A DNA stretch of 50,136 nt from an uncultured Alphaproteobacteria bacterium (GCA_902826095.1 CADEDN010000023.1:1-50136); one strand, 5' to 3'; positions 8,756 to 17,709 are shown, counted from the first letter of the stretch. Notes: generated from the sequence alone by a model not told the origin. Numbers and translations are program-made.

Positions 8756-10837
8756 TCACCAGATGCGAACCCGCTCTTCCGGCGGAAGGTAAAGATCGTC
8801 CTCCGCCGTCACGCCAAAGGCCTCGTACCAGGCGTCAAGGTTTCGAACGACGCCGTTGATCCGGTAATAAGGCGGGCTATGGGGGTCGGTTTCGAGCCGC
8901 TGGCGCGCCTCGTCTTCCCGGTATTTGCCCTGCCAGACCTGCGCCCAGGCGAGGAAAAAGCGCTGGTCGCCGGTGAGGCCGTCAATGATCTCGTCTTTCC
9001 CGTTCGATGTCTGGTCGAGATGGCGGTGATAGGCCGCATAGGCCATTTGCAGCCCGCCAAGGTCGCCGATGTTCTCGCCCATGGTGAGTTCGCCGGAGAT
9101 TTTCGCGCCGGGGAAGAGTTCGTAGGAGCTGTATTGGGCGCCGAGCTTGTCGGTCTTCGCCTTGAACGCGGCGTTGGCGGCCTCCGTCCACCAATTCCGT
9201 ATACGCCCTTTTTCGTCGAATTCACGGCCCTGGTCGTCGAAGCCATGGCCGATCTCATGCCCGATAACGGCGCCGATCGCGCCGTAATTGACGGCGGGGT
9301 CGGCGTTCGGATCGAAGAAGGGCGGCTGCAGGATGCCGGCCGGGAAGGTGATCTGGTTCAAGAGCGGATTGTAGGAGGCGTTCACGGTCTGCGGCGGATA
9401 GCCCCAGCGTTCGCGGTCGACCGGCTTGCCGAGTTGGCCGATCTGGTCGCGCCAGCCGAAATCGGCGAGCGCGAGTGCGTTCTCGAATAGATTGTCGCCG
9501 GAGATCTCAAGCGTTGAATAATCCGTGTACTTCTTCGGATAGCCGATCTGCGGTTCGAAAGTCGAGAGCTTCAACAGCGCCTGTTCGCGCGTCGTGTCGT
9601 CCATCCATTCATTTTTTTCAAGGCGTTCCTTGAACGCGTCGATCAGGTTCTGGACGAGCGCATCCATCGCCGCCTTGCTCGCCGGCGGGAAGTGCTTGTC
9701 GACGTAAATCTGGCCGACAGCGTCGCCGAGCGAGGCGTCGATCTGATTGACGCCGCGCTTCCAGCGCTCGCGCTTCTCCTCGACGCCGCGCAGCGTCTTG
9801 GTGAAGAACTCGAAATTCGCGTCGTCGAAGTCCTTCGACAGATATTGCGCGTGGTTGTTGATGAAATGGAAGGCGAGCCAGTCCTTGAGGAAGGCGAGGT
9901 CCGCCGCCGCGAAAATCTCCGCTTCCTTCGTCAGCGCGGATGGCTGCGCGACGAGGAAAGTCGGCACGCCGGAAAGGCCAAGCTCGTCGAGCGCCACTTT
10001 CCAGTTGAATTTCGGCGCTGTCTTCGCGAGTTGATCGGCGCTCATCGGATTGTAGATCTTCTGGATGTTGCGGCTGTCTTCCTGCGTCCAGTGAACTTCG
10101 GCGATCTTCGTTTCAAAGGCGAGGATCGCGTCGGCTTTGGCTGCGCCGCCCTCAATGCCTCCAAGGTCGAAGATTTTCGCGATATAGGCCTTGTAGGCGT
10201 CGCGATAGGCGGGGAACTTGCCGTCGTTCTTCAGATAGTAATCGCGATCGGGAAGGCCAATGCCCGCCTGGCCGACAAAGGCGATGTATTTCGTCGTGTC
10301 GGCGGGATCGGGAATGACGCCGTAACCAGCCGGGCCGTTGGTGTGAACGCTCGCCATCGCCCGGGTCAGCGCGTCGCGATCGGCGATCTCATAGATTTTG
10401 TCGAGATGCGGCTTCAGCGGCGGGGCGCCGGCGGCGTTGACCGCCGCTTCATTCATCCAGGTCTTGTAGTAGTCGCCGACTTTCTGTTCGAGCGATCCCG
10501 GCGCGGATTTCGCCAACGCCAGTTCTTCGATGATCGCCCTCACATCAGCTTCCGCGTCGAGCCGGAGCGCGGTGAAGGAGACATAGCCCGGGAGATCAGC
10601 GGGAATTTCGAACGTGTCGAGCCATTTGCCGTTTGCGTAGCGGGCGAAGTCGTCGCCGGGGCGCGTCGCGGGATCGCCTTGGGTCGTGTCAACGCCCCAG
10701 GATCCATAGACGGTCTTTGGCGCCTCGGCCGCCTGTTCTTGCGGTTCGGCCGGTTTTTCCTTTTTGGCGCAGGCGCCGATCGCCGTCGCGAGCGCGATCG
10801 CCGCCATGGCGGCGCCGAGTTTCAGCCTTCTTTTCAT
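8756..10837 (-). CDS. M13 family zinc metallopeptidase, lipoprotein
   Basis: A 693-residue neprilysin-like peptidase from 'MKRRLKLGAAMAAIALATAIGAC'. The Cys at the end of the hydrophobic segment is a probable lipidation site, so the enzyme is periplasmic or on the outer membrane. The M13 N-terminal domain begins near 'GDDFARYANGKWLDT'. The catalytic HEIGH is at residues 527-531 and the third ligand Glu588 lies in 'GENIGD', 61 residues later as in the family. The C-terminus ends 'ERVRIW', where family members end in W. The frame is open 58 codons further upstream, but that part is Arg-rich and non-homologous. Confidence 0.93.
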   Translation of the reverse strand: MKRRLKLGAAMAAIALATAIGACAKKEKPAEPQEQAAEAPKTVYGSWGVDTTQGDPATRPGDDFARYANGKWLDTFEIPADLPGYVSFTALRLDAEADVRAIIEELALAKSAPGSLEQKVGDYYKTWMNEAAVNAAGAPPLKPHLDKIYEIADRDALTRAMASVHTNGPAGYGVIPDPADTTKYIAFVGQAGIGLPDRDYYLKNDGKFPAYRDAYKAYIAKIFDLGGIEGGAAKADAILAFETKIAEVHWTQEDSRNIQKIYNPMSADQLAKTAPKFNWKVALDELGLSGVPTFLVAQPSALTKEAEIFAAADLAFLKDWLAFHFINNHAQYLSKDFDDANFEFFTKTLRGVEEKRERWKRGVNQIDASLGDAVGQIYVDKHFPPASKAAMDALVQNLIDAFKERLEKNEWMDDTTREQALLKLSTFEPQIGYPKKYTDYSTLEISGDNLFENALALADFGWRDQIGQLGKPVDRERWGYPPQTVNASYNPLLNQITFPAGILQPPFFDPNADPAVNYGAIGAVIGHEIGHGFDDQGREFDEKGRIRNWWTEAANAAFKAKTDKLGAQYSSYELFPGAKISGELTMGENIGDLGGLQMAYAAYHRHLDQTSNGKDEIIDGLTGDQRFFLAWAQVWQGKYREDEARQRLETDPHSPPYYRINGVVRNLDAWYEAFGVTAEDDLYLPPEERVRIW

Positions 10838-11012
10838 AGGGGTCCCTCTGTCATCTCCGCCTTCTCTAGCGGGGTCCTTTGCCGCCCGGAAGGCGGTTCG
10901 TCGCAGGCGGGGCGCGCTTGGTCCCGCAGGGCGCAGCGCCTGCTGCGTCCGGCAATTGCGTCGAACCGCCTGCCGGCGCGATACTTCCCGTTTGAAGGGA
11001 GTGGCGCGCAAG

Positions 11013-12077
11013 ATGGGACGGATCGTGACCTGGCTGCTGATCGGCGCGTTGATCGCCCTCGCGCTTTTCGCCGGCGCGACCCGCCTTCCCGCCGTGCAGG
11101 ACAGGCTCTTTGACCGCGCGCTCGAAACCGCATTCTCGCCGCGCGCGGCGGCGCTTTACAGCGGCGACGGCCTCAGCGTCTTTTTCTGCGGCACGGGATC
11201 GCCGCTGCCGTCGAAAAAGCGCGCGCAAAATTGCACGGCGATATTCGCGGGCGGCAAATATTTCCTCGTCGATTCCGGGACGGGGAGCTGGGAGAACGTG
11301 CAGGCCGCCGGCATCCCCGGCGACCGGCTCGGCGGCATATTCCTCACGCATTTTCATTCCGACCATATTGGCGACATCGGCGAGGCGGATCTTGGCTCAT
11401 GGGTCGGCGGCCGCCCGGCGCCGCTCGCGATATTCGGACCAGAAGGGGTTGAACGGATCGTCAGCGGACTGAACGAGGAATTCGCGCTCGATCACGAATA
11501 CCGGACCGCGCACCATGGAAAGGCGATCGCCGAACCGCGCACATCCGGACTTGTCGCCAGAAGTTTTGACGGCGCCGCGCCGCTCGTCGTGTTTGACGAG
11601 GCGGGGCTCATCGTGACGGCGTTTCCGGTCAAGCACGACCCCGTCAAACCAGCGGTCGGATACCGTTTCGATTTTGAAGGCCGCAGCGTCGTCGTTTCCG
11701 GCGACACCGCCTATTCGCAAAGCGTGATCGCCGCCGCGCGCGATGCTGATCTGCTCATCCACGAAGCGCAGGCGAACCACATGGTCGCCAGGATGCAGGC
11801 GGCCGCGGCGAAGGCCGGGAATGCGCGCACGGCGAAAATATTCGCGGACATTCCGACCTATCACACGAGCCCTGAGGAAGCCGCCCGGCTCGCCAATGAA
11901 GCGGGCGCCGACTGGCTCGTCCTCTCGCATCTGACGCCGGCGCCGGATAATCCGGTCGCCATGCGCCTATTCATGCGCGGCGTGTCCAAGATCCGCCCGT
12001 CGAACATCAAGATGGCGGAGGACGGAATGGCGATCCTTCTGCCGAAGTCGGGCGGCGTTGAGTTCAAGACCTATTGA
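11013..12077 (+). CDS. Membrane-anchored metallo-beta-lactamase-fold hydrolase
   Basis: About 354 residues from 'MGRIVTWLLIGALIALALFAG', an N-terminal membrane anchor or uncleaved signal. The metallo-beta-lactamase fold follows, with motif II 'THFHSDHIGD' giving the HxHxDH zinc site, the bridging Asp in 'VVSGDTAYS' and a final His in 'LVLSHLTP'. The pattern resembles the RNase Z/arylsulfatase-like branch, but export argues against tRNA processing. The substrate is unknown. The start follows 'GAAGGGAG' by about 12 nt; an in-frame GTG at 11001 is an alternative. It is divergent from the M13 peptidase. Confidence 0.85.
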   Translation: MGRIVTWLLIGALIALALFAGATRLPAVQDRLFDRALETAFSPRAAALYSGDGLSVFFCGTGSPLPSKKRAQNCTAIFAGGKYFLVDSGTGSWENVQAAGIPGDRLGGIFLTHFHSDHIGDIGEADLGSWVGGRPAPLAIFGPEGVERIVSGLNEEFALDHEYRTAHHGKAIAEPRTSGLVARSFDGAAPLVVFDEAGLIVTAFPVKHDPVKPAVGYRFDFEGRSVVVSGDTAYSQSVIAAARDADLLIHEAQANHMVARMQAAAAKAGNARTAKIFADIPTYHTSPEEAARLANEAGADWLVLSHLTPAPDNPVAMRLFMRGVSKIRPSNIKMAEDGMAILLPKSGGVEFKTY

Positions 12078-12142
12078 GGCGCGCCGATCTGTCATTTTCC
12101 GCGCGCTCGCATTCGACGCAGCGACGCAAACTGGAGGCGATC

Positions 12143-12532
12143 ATGAGGCCTGTTCATTTTGAAATTCACGCGGACGACCCCGAACGCGCGATCAAATTCT
12201 ACCGCTCGGTCTTCGGCTGGAAGATCGAGCGGTGGGGCGCCGGCGAGCCTGCTTATTGGCTGATCACGACCGGCCCGAAGGAAGCGCCCGGGATCGACGG
12301 CGGCCTTTTGAAACGCATGGGACCGCCGCCGGCGGACATGCAGCCCGTCAGTTCTTATATCAACACCATCGACGTTCCGGATTTCGACGCCGCAGCGAAA
12401 ACGGTGATCGCGGCGAACGGCCGAAAGGCGCTCGACAAAATGCCGATCCAAGGCGTCGGCTGGCTCGGCTATTTCAAGGACACAGAAGGCAATCTTTTCG
12501 GCCTGATGCAGGCCGACCCGAATGCGAAGTAA
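12143..12532 (+). CDS. VOC (glyoxalase/bleomycin-resistance) family protein
   Basis: A 129-residue single VOC domain: 'VHFEIHADDPERAIKFYRSVFGWKIERW' is the first beta-alpha-beta-beta-beta unit, and 'GWLGYFKDTEGNLFGLMQ' closes the second. Such proteins are dimeric metalloenzymes or binding proteins with varied substrates; none can be named. The start follows a good ribosome site (CTGGAGG). It is the first of three small co-directional genes: the next start is 12 nt after this stop, with AAGGAG overlapping the TAA. Confidence 0.88.
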   Translation: MRPVHFEIHADDPERAIKFYRSVFGWKIERWGAGEPAYWLITTGPKEAPGIDGGLLKRMGPPPADMQPVSSYINTIDVPDFDAAAKTVIAANGRKALDKMPIQGVGWLGYFKDTEGNLFGLMQADPNAK

Positions 12533-12543
12533 GGAGTTGAGCC

Positions 12544-12801
12544 ATGGCGAGAGTCTGCCAAAGCTGCGCGATGCCGATGTCCAAAGATCCAGAAGGCGGC
12601 GGAACCGAGCGGGACGGATCGAAGAGCGTCAATTATTGCAGCCTTTGCTACAAGAATGGCGCCTTCACGTCGCCGGACATGACGGCGTCGGATATGCAGG
12701 CGTTCGTGAAGAACAAGATGAAGGAAATGGGCTTTCCGGGGTTCCTTGCGGGTTTGTTCACCGCCCGCATCCCGAAACTGGAACGCTGGAGCCAAGGTTG
12801 A
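12544..12801 (+). CDS. Putative zinc-ribbon protein
   Basis: An 85-residue protein with the zinc-ribbon pattern 'CQSCAMPM' at the N-terminus and 'NYCSLCYKNGAF' near residue 38, i.e. two CxxC pairs. It matches the putative zinc-ribbon family often encoded beside VOC proteins (PF12674-like). The remaining half is helical ('ASDMQAFVKNKMKEMGF'). No enzymatic function is known. The Shine-Dalgarno AAGGAG sits eight nt before the ATG, overlapping the VOC stop. Confidence 0.85.
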   Translation: MARVCQSCAMPMSKDPEGGGTERDGSKSVNYCSLCYKNGAFTSPDMTASDMQAFVKNKMKEMGFPGFLAGLFTARIPKLERWSQG

Positions 12802-12817
12802 ACCGAGGATGGGGAAA

Positions 12818-13234
12818 ATGACGAGACATGTCGATCCGACGCGCGATCAGTTCGGCGCGTTCAAGGCGCTCGCAGATGACGGCCCGATCTGGATGCTCAA
12901 TCTCATCCGTCTACGGAAGAACGCGAAATATGAGGACGGCCGCGAAGCGACCGGCGCCGCGGCCTATGCCGAATATGGCCGCGTCAGCGAACCCTTCTTC
13001 AAGGGGGTCGGCGGAAAAATCGTCTGGGCGGGCAAGCCGGAGCTCGTCCTGATCGGCCCCGAAGACGAAAAATGGGACCTCGCCTTCATCGCCGAATATC
13101 CAAGCGCTGCGGCGTTCGGCGATATGGTCAAGAACCCCGATTATCAGGCGGTCGTTCACCACCGGCAGGCGGCAGTCAAAACGTCCCGCCTCATCCGGAT
13201 AAAGCCGGGATCCCCCGGGAAGCTGTTCGGCTGA
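12818..13234 (+). CDS. DUF1330-like ferredoxin-fold protein
   Basis: About 138 residues. 'GPIWMLNLIRLRKNAKYEDGREATGAAAYAEYG' and 'FIAEYPSAAAFGDMVKNPDYQAVVHHRQAAVKTSRLIRI' match the dimeric alpha/beta-barrel DUF1330 fold, with the typical 'F..M...P.Y......R..A...S' motif. Function is unknown for the family. Two starts are possible, 12809 and 12818; the second is better placed relative to the purine-rich 'AGGATGGGG'. It follows the zinc-ribbon gene by 16 nt, ending a three-gene cluster. Confidence 0.8.
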   Translation: MTRHVDPTRDQFGAFKALADDGPIWMLNLIRLRKNAKYEDGREATGAAAYAEYGRVSEPFFKGVGGKIVWAGKPELVLIGPEDEKWDLAFIAEYPSAAAFGDMVKNPDYQAVVHHRQAAVKTSRLIRIKPGSPGKLFG

Positions 13235-13350
13235 CAGGCGTCGGCGTTCCATCGGATAAGGTAACACTTGTTCGCCCGCCCTGATTGCGGCTAGCTACCG
13301 CCGATTTTGCCGGTTGCGGGGTCCGCAGCCGGAAATTGCAAGGATGCTCA

Positions 13351-14772
13351 ATGCCGACCCCGATCCTGATGCCAGCGCTCTCGCCGACCATGGAGGAAGG
13401 AACCCTCGCCAAATGGAAGGTGAAGGAAGGGGACAAAATATCGTCGGGCGACGTCATCGCCGAAATCGAGACCGACAAGGCGACGATGGAAGTCGAGGCG
13501 GTTGATGAAGGCGTCCTCGCCAGAATTCTCATTCCCGCCGGCACAGAGAATGTGAAAGTCAACGAAACGATTGCGCTGCTCGCCGACGCCGGCGAGAAAG
13601 TCGGCGACGGAAAGGCGAACGGCGCTTCTGCTCCCCCGCTTGCGGGGGAGCTGTCCGCGAAGCGGACTGAGGGGGTTCACGCAAAAGGCGCCCCCCCTCC
13701 GTCGGTCGCGCCGACACCTCCCCCGCGAGCGGGGGAGGAAAGAAGTTCGCAAACGTCGACTGATCCCGACCTTCCCGCGGGCGCCGAGATGGTTCCAACG
13801 ACAATCCGCGACGCGCTGCGCGACGCCATGGCCGAGGAGATGCGTCGCGACAAAGACGTCTTCCTGATGGGCGAGGAAGTCGCGGAATATCAAGGCGCCT
13901 ACAAGGTCAGCCGGGGACTCCTTGAAGAATTCGGACCGACGCGCGTCATTGATACGCCGATCACGGAATATGGCTTCGCCGGGCTCGGCGTCGGCGCCGC
14001 TTTCGCCGGCCTGAAACCGATCGTCGAGTTCATGACGTGGAACTTCGCCATGCAGGCGATCGACCATATCATCAACTCGGCGGCGAAGACGCGCTATATG
14101 TCCGGCGGCCAGATGGGCTCGCAGATTGTCTTTCGCGGGCCGAACGCCGCCGCCAGCCGCGTCGCCGCGCAGCATTCGCAGGACTACGCCGCCTGGTACT
14201 CGAACATTCCGGGGCTTATCGTGATTTCGCCCTATAGCGCGGCGGACGCCAAAGGGCTCCTCAAGGCGGCCATCCGCGACCCGAACCCGGTCGTCTTCCT
14301 TGAACACGAACTTCTCTACGGCGACACGATGGACGTGCCGAAAGTCGATGACTGGATCATCCCGATCGGCAAGGCGAAGATCGCGCGCGAGGGAACGGAC
14401 GTGACGATCGTCTCCTATTCGCGCGGCGTCAAATTCGCGCTCGAAGCGGCGTCGAAACTGGCGGAAGAAGGCGTTTCGGCGGAAGTGATCGATCTTCGCA
14501 CCTTGCGCCCGATGGATGTCGAGACCGTCATCGAATCCGTCAAGAAAACGAACCGCGTCGTCACCGTCGAGGAAGGCTGGGCGCCCTGCGGCGTCGGCGC
14601 CGAGATCGGCTGGCAAGTAACGCAGCACGCCTTCGACTATCTCGACGCGCCGCCCGCGCGCGTGACGCAGGAAGACGTGCCGCTTCCGTATGCGGCGAAC
14701 CTTGAAGTGCTGAGCCTTCCGAACGCGGACAAGATCGTCCGCGCGGTGAAGGGTGTGATGTATAGGGAGTAG
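13351..14772 (+). CDS. pdhB: Pyruvate dehydrogenase E1 component beta subunit with N-terminal lipoyl domain
   Basis: 473 residues. Residues 1-80 are a lipoyl domain with the lipoylated Lys43 in 'IETDKATME'. About residues 94-131 are a Pro/Ala-rich linker encoded by a palindromic repeat. From about residue 147 the transketolase-like E1-beta domain runs to the end ('[23 protein letters not shown]', '[14 protein letters not shown]'). E1 alpha2beta2 decarboxylates pyruvate with ThDP and transfers acetyl to lipoamide. A lipoyl domain on E1-beta is known from Zymomonas and rhizobia. pdhA is not in the window; pdhC follows after an intervening GFA gene. The start is placed by homology with the pdhC lipoyl domain. 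Confidence 0.95.
   Translation: MPTPILMPALSPTMEEGTLAKWKVKEGDKISSGDVIAEIETDKATMEVEAVDEGVLARILIPAGTENVKVNETIALLADAGEKVGDGKANGASAPPLAGELSAKRTEGVHAKGAPPPSVAPTPPPRAGEERSSQTSTDPDLPAGAEMVPTTIRDALRDAMAEEMRRDKDVFLMGEEVAEYQGAYKVSRGLLEEFGPTRVIDTPITEYGFAGLGVGAAFAGLKPIVEFMTWNFAMQAIDHIINSAAKTRYMSGGQMGSQIVFRGPNAAASRVAAQHSQDYAAWYSNIPGLIVISPYSAADAKGLLKAAIRDPNPVVFLEHELLYGDTMDVPKVDDWIIPIGKAKIAREGTDVTIVSYSRGVKFALEAASKLAEEGVSAEVIDLRTLRPMDVETVIESVKKTNRVVTVEEGWAPCGVGAEIGWQVTQHAFDYLDAPPARVTQEDVPLPYAANLEVLSLPNADKIVRAVKGVMYRE
13631..13737. repeat. Palindromic repetitive element, in frame within the pdhB linker
   Basis: Two inverted half-elements. The left half (13631-13675) holds two hairpins, CTCCCCCGCTTGCGGGGGAG and GTCCGCGAAGCGGAC, then GAGGGGG. 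The right half (about 13692-13737) is a diverged inverted version ending CTCCCCCGCGAGCGGGGGAG. It contributes codons for '[15 protein letters not shown]' and 'PPPRAGEE' with no stop. The left 45 nt are identical to 15555-15599 in pdhC. Confidence 0.9.
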
Positions 14773-14797
14773 GATCTGTTTTGCGAGCATTGGCGAA

Positions 14798-15247
14798 ATG
14801 ATCTACTCCGGCGCCTGCCACTGCGGAAAACTAAAAGCGTCCTTCAAAACGCAGAAGACGCCGCAGGAACTCGGCGGCCGCACTTGCCAGTGCGAGTTCT
14901 GTCGGCGCGTCGGCGCGATCAACATTTCCGATCCGGAGGGCGAGGTCGTCATCGACGCAATGGCCAACAATATCATCCGCTACCGCTTCGCGCTGCGGAC
15001 CGCCGACTTCCTGATCTGCAAACATTGCGGAGTCTACGTCGCGGCGGCGACGGGCGAAGGCGCCAATATCCGCTCGACGATCAATGTGGCGGGGCTGCGC
15101 ATGGCGGCCTTTCTGGGCATTGAAGAGGCGCCGATGGACTACGGAACCGAAACGACGGAGACGCGCATCGCGCGCCGCGCCGCGAAATGGACGCCGACGC
15201 GCTTTACCGATAAAGACCTCAATTCGTCCTATTTCGGACCTCACTGA
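14798..15247 (+). CDS. GFA (CENP-V/glutathione-dependent formaldehyde-activating) family protein
   Basis: A 149-residue zinc protein of the GFA fold. Cysteine motifs appear in order: 'CHCG' (residue 8 on), 'CQCEFCRR' (about 30-37) and 'CKHCGVY' (about 75-81), which together bind the structural and putative catalytic zincs. Gfa itself was proposed to speed S-hydroxymethylglutathione formation, but most members are uncharacterised. It lies between pdhB (25 nt upstream) and pdhC (12 nt downstream) on the same strand, an unusual interruption of the pdh operon. The ribosome site is weak. Confidence 0.87.
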   Translation: MIYSGACHCGKLKASFKTQKTPQELGGRTCQCEFCRRVGAINISDPEGEVVIDAMANNIIRYRFALRTADFLICKHCGVYVAAATGEGANIRSTINVAGLRMAAFLGIEEAPMDYGTETTETRIARRAAKWTPTRFTDKDLNSSYFGPH

Positions 15248-15259
15248 CGGAACCGCTGA

Positions 15260-16579
15260 ATGCCCACCCCGATCCTCATGCCCGCGCTGTCTCCGACGAT
15301 GGAGGAGGGAACGCTCGCCAAATGGAAGGTCAAGGAGGGGGACAAAGTCTCCTCCGGCGACGTCATCGCCGAGATCGAGACCGACAAGGCGACGATGGAG
15401 GTCGAGGCGGTCGATGAAGGCATCGTCGGCAAGATCGTCGTGCCGGCCGGCACCGAGAATGTGAAGGTCAACGCGACGATCGCGATCCTCCTCGGCGATG
15501 GTGAGAGCGCCGGCGATGTCTCAAACGCGCCGGCGAAGGCGTCGAATGGTTCAGCTCCCCCGCTTGCGGGGGAGCTGTCCGCGAAGCGGACTGAGGGGGC
15601 TCTCTCAACGGGCGCCCCACCGCCGTCGCCTGCGGCGCTGCCTCCCCCGCGAGCGGGGGAAGAGAAAAAATCGAACGGCCGCATCCATGCGTCGCCGCTC
15701 GCAAGGCGGCTCGCCAAAGCGGCCGGCGTCGATCTCGCGGCGCTGAGGGGGAGCGGCCCGCATGGCCGGATCGTCAAGCGCGATGTCGAAGCCGCCCCCA
15801 AAGGCGCGGCGCTGAAGGCGCCCGCCCAGGCGTTCGCGCCGTCGCCCGCCGCGGTCGATCCTCGCCTTTATCCGGCCGACAGCTACATCGCGGTCAAGCT
15901 CGACGGCATGCGCAAGGTGATCGCGCGCCGCCTGACGCAATCCTTCAACAACGAAGTTCCGCATTTTCCGCTCAACATCGACATTGAATTGACGAAGCTC
16001 CTAGAAGCGCGCGCGGCGCTGAACGCCGCTTCGCCGAAGGATGGGGAGGGCGCGTACAAGCTCTCTGTCAACGACTTCGTCCTCAAGGCGTCGGCGATGG
16101 CCTTGAAAAAAGTCCCGAACGCCAATGCAACGTTTACGGATGAAGCGATCCTCCTCCACAAGCACGCCGATATCGGCGTCGCGGTGGCGATCGAGGGCGG
16201 ACTCATCACGCCGATCGTCTGGAAGGCGGAGACCAAGGGCCTCAAACAGATTTCCGCCGAGGTGAGGGACATGGCGGCGCGCGCCCGGACGAAGAAGCTG
16301 AAGCCCGAGGAATATCAGGGCGGCACTTTCTCGGTTTCAAATCTCGGCATGTTCGGCATCACGTCCTTCGCCTCGATCGTCAATCAGCCGCATGGTGCGA
16401 TCATGTCGGTCGGCGCCGGCGAGGAGCGGGCGGTCGTTCGCGGCGGACAAATCGTCATCCGCGCTATGATGACGGTGACGCTCACTTGCGACCACCGGGT
16501 CGTCGACGGCGCGGTCGGCGCCGAATTCCTCGCCGCCTTCAAGCAGTTCATCGAAGAGCCGACATCAATGTTGCTTTGA
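15260..16579 (+). CDS. pdhC: Pyruvate dehydrogenase E2, dihydrolipoamide acetyltransferase
   Basis: 439 residues. Lipoyl domain 1-80 with Lys43; linker about 81-138, of which 37 residues come from a palindromic repeat; peripheral-subunit-binding domain about 140-178 ('[25 protein letters not shown]'); then the acetyltransferase core to the end, with the catalytic 'DHRVVDG' motif near residue 415. It forms the cubic or icosahedral core of the complex, accepting acetyl from E1 and passing it to CoA. The lipoyl domain is very similar to that of pdhB. The downstream methyltransferase starts four nt after this stop. Confidence 0.96.
   Translation: MPTPILMPALSPTMEEGTLAKWKVKEGDKVSSGDVIAEIETDKATMEVEAVDEGIVGKIVVPAGTENVKVNATIAILLGDGESAGDVSNAPAKASNGSAPPLAGELSAKRTEGALSTGAPPPSPAALPPPRAGEEKKSNGRIHASPLARRLAKAAGVDLAALRGSGPHGRIVKRDVEAAPKGAALKAPAQAFAPSPAAVDPRLYPADSYIAVKLDGMRKVIARRLTQSFNNEVPHFPLNIDIELTKLLEARAALNAASPKDGEGAYKLSVNDFVLKASAMALKKVPNANATFTDEAILLHKHADIGVAVAIEGGLITPIVWKAETKGLKQISAEVRDMAARARTKKLKPEEYQGGTFSVSNLGMFGITSFASIVNQPHGAIMSVGAGEERAVVRGGQIVIRAMMTVTLTCDHRVVDGAVGAEFLAAFKQFIEEPTSMLL
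15555..15661. repeat. Palindromic repetitive element, in frame within the pdhC linker
   Basis: Second copy of the element in pdhB. The left half 15555-15599 is identical over 45 nt to 13631-13675; the middle differs; the right half again ends in CTCCCCCGCGAGCGGGGGA. It begins at the same codon phase as the pdhB copy and encodes the same length of 37 residues ('[15 protein letters not shown]' ... 'PPPRAGEE'). Confidence 0.9.
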
Positions 16580-16582
16580 TCG

Positions 16583-17404
16583 ATGGCTGAAGAGTCGCTC
16601 ACCGCCCGCCAGCAGCGCGAAATCGACTATCATCGCGATTACGCGGCGTCGAAGGCGTCCGAGAAGCTGAAGCCGGTCAATTTCGACGTCGTCGAGGACG
16701 AAAAGCGCCGGCCGCACAATGCGTTCTGGTCGACTTACGATCTGTTGCTCGCGCATGACCTGAAGGGCGGTCGCGCGCTCGTTCCCGGATGCGGCTTTGG
16801 CGAGGATGCGATCCGGCTCGCAAGGCTCGGGGCCGACGTCGAGGCGTTCGACATTTCGCCCGACATCATCGACGTCGCCCGCCGCCGATGCGCGGAATTC
16901 GGCTATCAGAATGTGAGCCTCGGCGTCATGCCGTGCGAGGCGCTCGCCTTCCCGGACAATTCCTTCGATCTCGTGTATTTCATCGATATCCTCCATCATG
17001 TCGACATCCCAAAGACGATGGCCGAGGTCGTCCGTGTGCTGAAGCCGGGCGGCCGCATCATCGGCAATGAGCTCTACACGCACAGTTTCATGCAAAAGCG
17101 CATTCGCGAGAGTTGGCTTGTCGACAAGGCTCTTTACGGCGCCATGAAGAAATTCATTTATGGCGACGACAAGCCATACATCACCGAAGACGAACACAAG
17201 ATCGACGAGAATGAATTCGCTCACGTTGAAAACGCCTGCGAGCGGTTTCAGGCGCGATGGTTCAACGCGTTTGTCGGACGCCTCGCGCCCGACCGATTGC
17301 CGCTCGTCGCCGAGATCGACCGGTTCGGAATGAGCCTCCTCGGCGACAATGGCCGTTTCGCCGCCGGGCGCGTGGTGTTCGAGGGCGTTGTCGGAAAGGC
17401 TTGA
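16583..17404 (+). CDS. Class I SAM-dependent methyltransferase
   Basis: A 273-residue cytosolic methyltransferase. Motif I is 'ALVPGCGFGEDAIRLARLGADVEAFDISPDII', the acidic 'FDIS' contacting the SAM ribose; motif post-II is 'SFDLVYFIDILHHV', and motif III 'VLKPGGRIIGNE'. This is the Methyltransf_11/25 pattern of small-molecule methylases. The substrate is unknown. It follows pdhC with three intervening nt and is likely co-transcribed, although nothing links it to pyruvate metabolism. It converges on the membrane-protein pair. Confidence 0.87.
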   Translation: MAEESLTARQQREIDYHRDYAASKASEKLKPVNFDVVEDEKRRPHNAFWSTYDLLLAHDLKGGRALVPGCGFGEDAIRLARLGADVEAFDISPDIIDVARRRCAEFGYQNVSLGVMPCEALAFPDNSFDLVYFIDILHHVDIPKTMAEVVRVLKPGGRIIGNELYTHSFMQKRIRESWLVDKALYGAMKKFIYGDDKPYITEDEHKIDENEFAHVENACERFQARWFNAFVGRLAPDRLPLVAEIDRFGMSLLGDNGRFAAGRVVFEGVVGKA

Positions 17405-17406
17405 GC

Positions 17407-17709
17407 TTACGCGCGTGCGGCGCGCTTGCGGACCGGCGGCGGGTCGTCCTCGCCATGCTCGTAATCCGAGACCCGCAAGCGCCGGGCGATCCATTCAGGC
17501 AGGACCTCTTCAAGATCGTGCATCCGGTGGTCGAACCATCGCCAGCGGCGGCGCAGCCACCGTACTTCCGCCGGCGCGACCGAAATGAACAGCGCTAACC
17601 CCGCCGCGACGATGAGGAAGCCGAACGGGACTGGCGAAATCGTCCAGATGATCCCGAAAACAACAAGGGCGACCGCGAACGCCGACACGGCGATGCGAAA
17701 CACGATCAT
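17407..17709 (-). CDS. Small membrane protein with RRRWRWFD motif (copy 2)
   Basis: A 100-residue protein with two hydrophobic helices (about residues 5-25 and 28-45), then 'LRRRWRWFDHRMHDLEEVLPEWIARRL' and a charged tail. The 'RRRWRWFD' block and the hairpin membrane layout are shared with the gene just upstream, so the two are tandem paralogues. This resembles small PGPGW-type transmembrane proteins; no function is known. Its ATG overlaps the upstream stop as ATGA. It converges on the methyltransferase, with two nt between their stops. Confidence 0.72.
   Translation of the reverse strand: MIVFRIAVSAFAVALVVFGIIWTISPVPFGFLIVAAGLALFISVAPAEVRWLRRRWRWFDHRMHDLEEVLPEWIARRLRVSDYEHGEDDPPPVRKRAARA

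Noticed and set aside
13348-14790. 480-codon open frame antisense to pdhB, and similar long antisense frames (e.g. 9692-11113, 18089-19183, 2775-3665)
   Set aside because: They lie opposite well-supported genes, are Arg-rich and match no family; long antisense frames are expected at this GC content.
13631-15661. CRISPR-like or tandem repeat interpretation of the repeated blocks in pdhB and pdhC
   Set aside because: There are only two copies, 1.9 kb apart, each palindromic and in a coding frame; no spacer array or cas gene is present.
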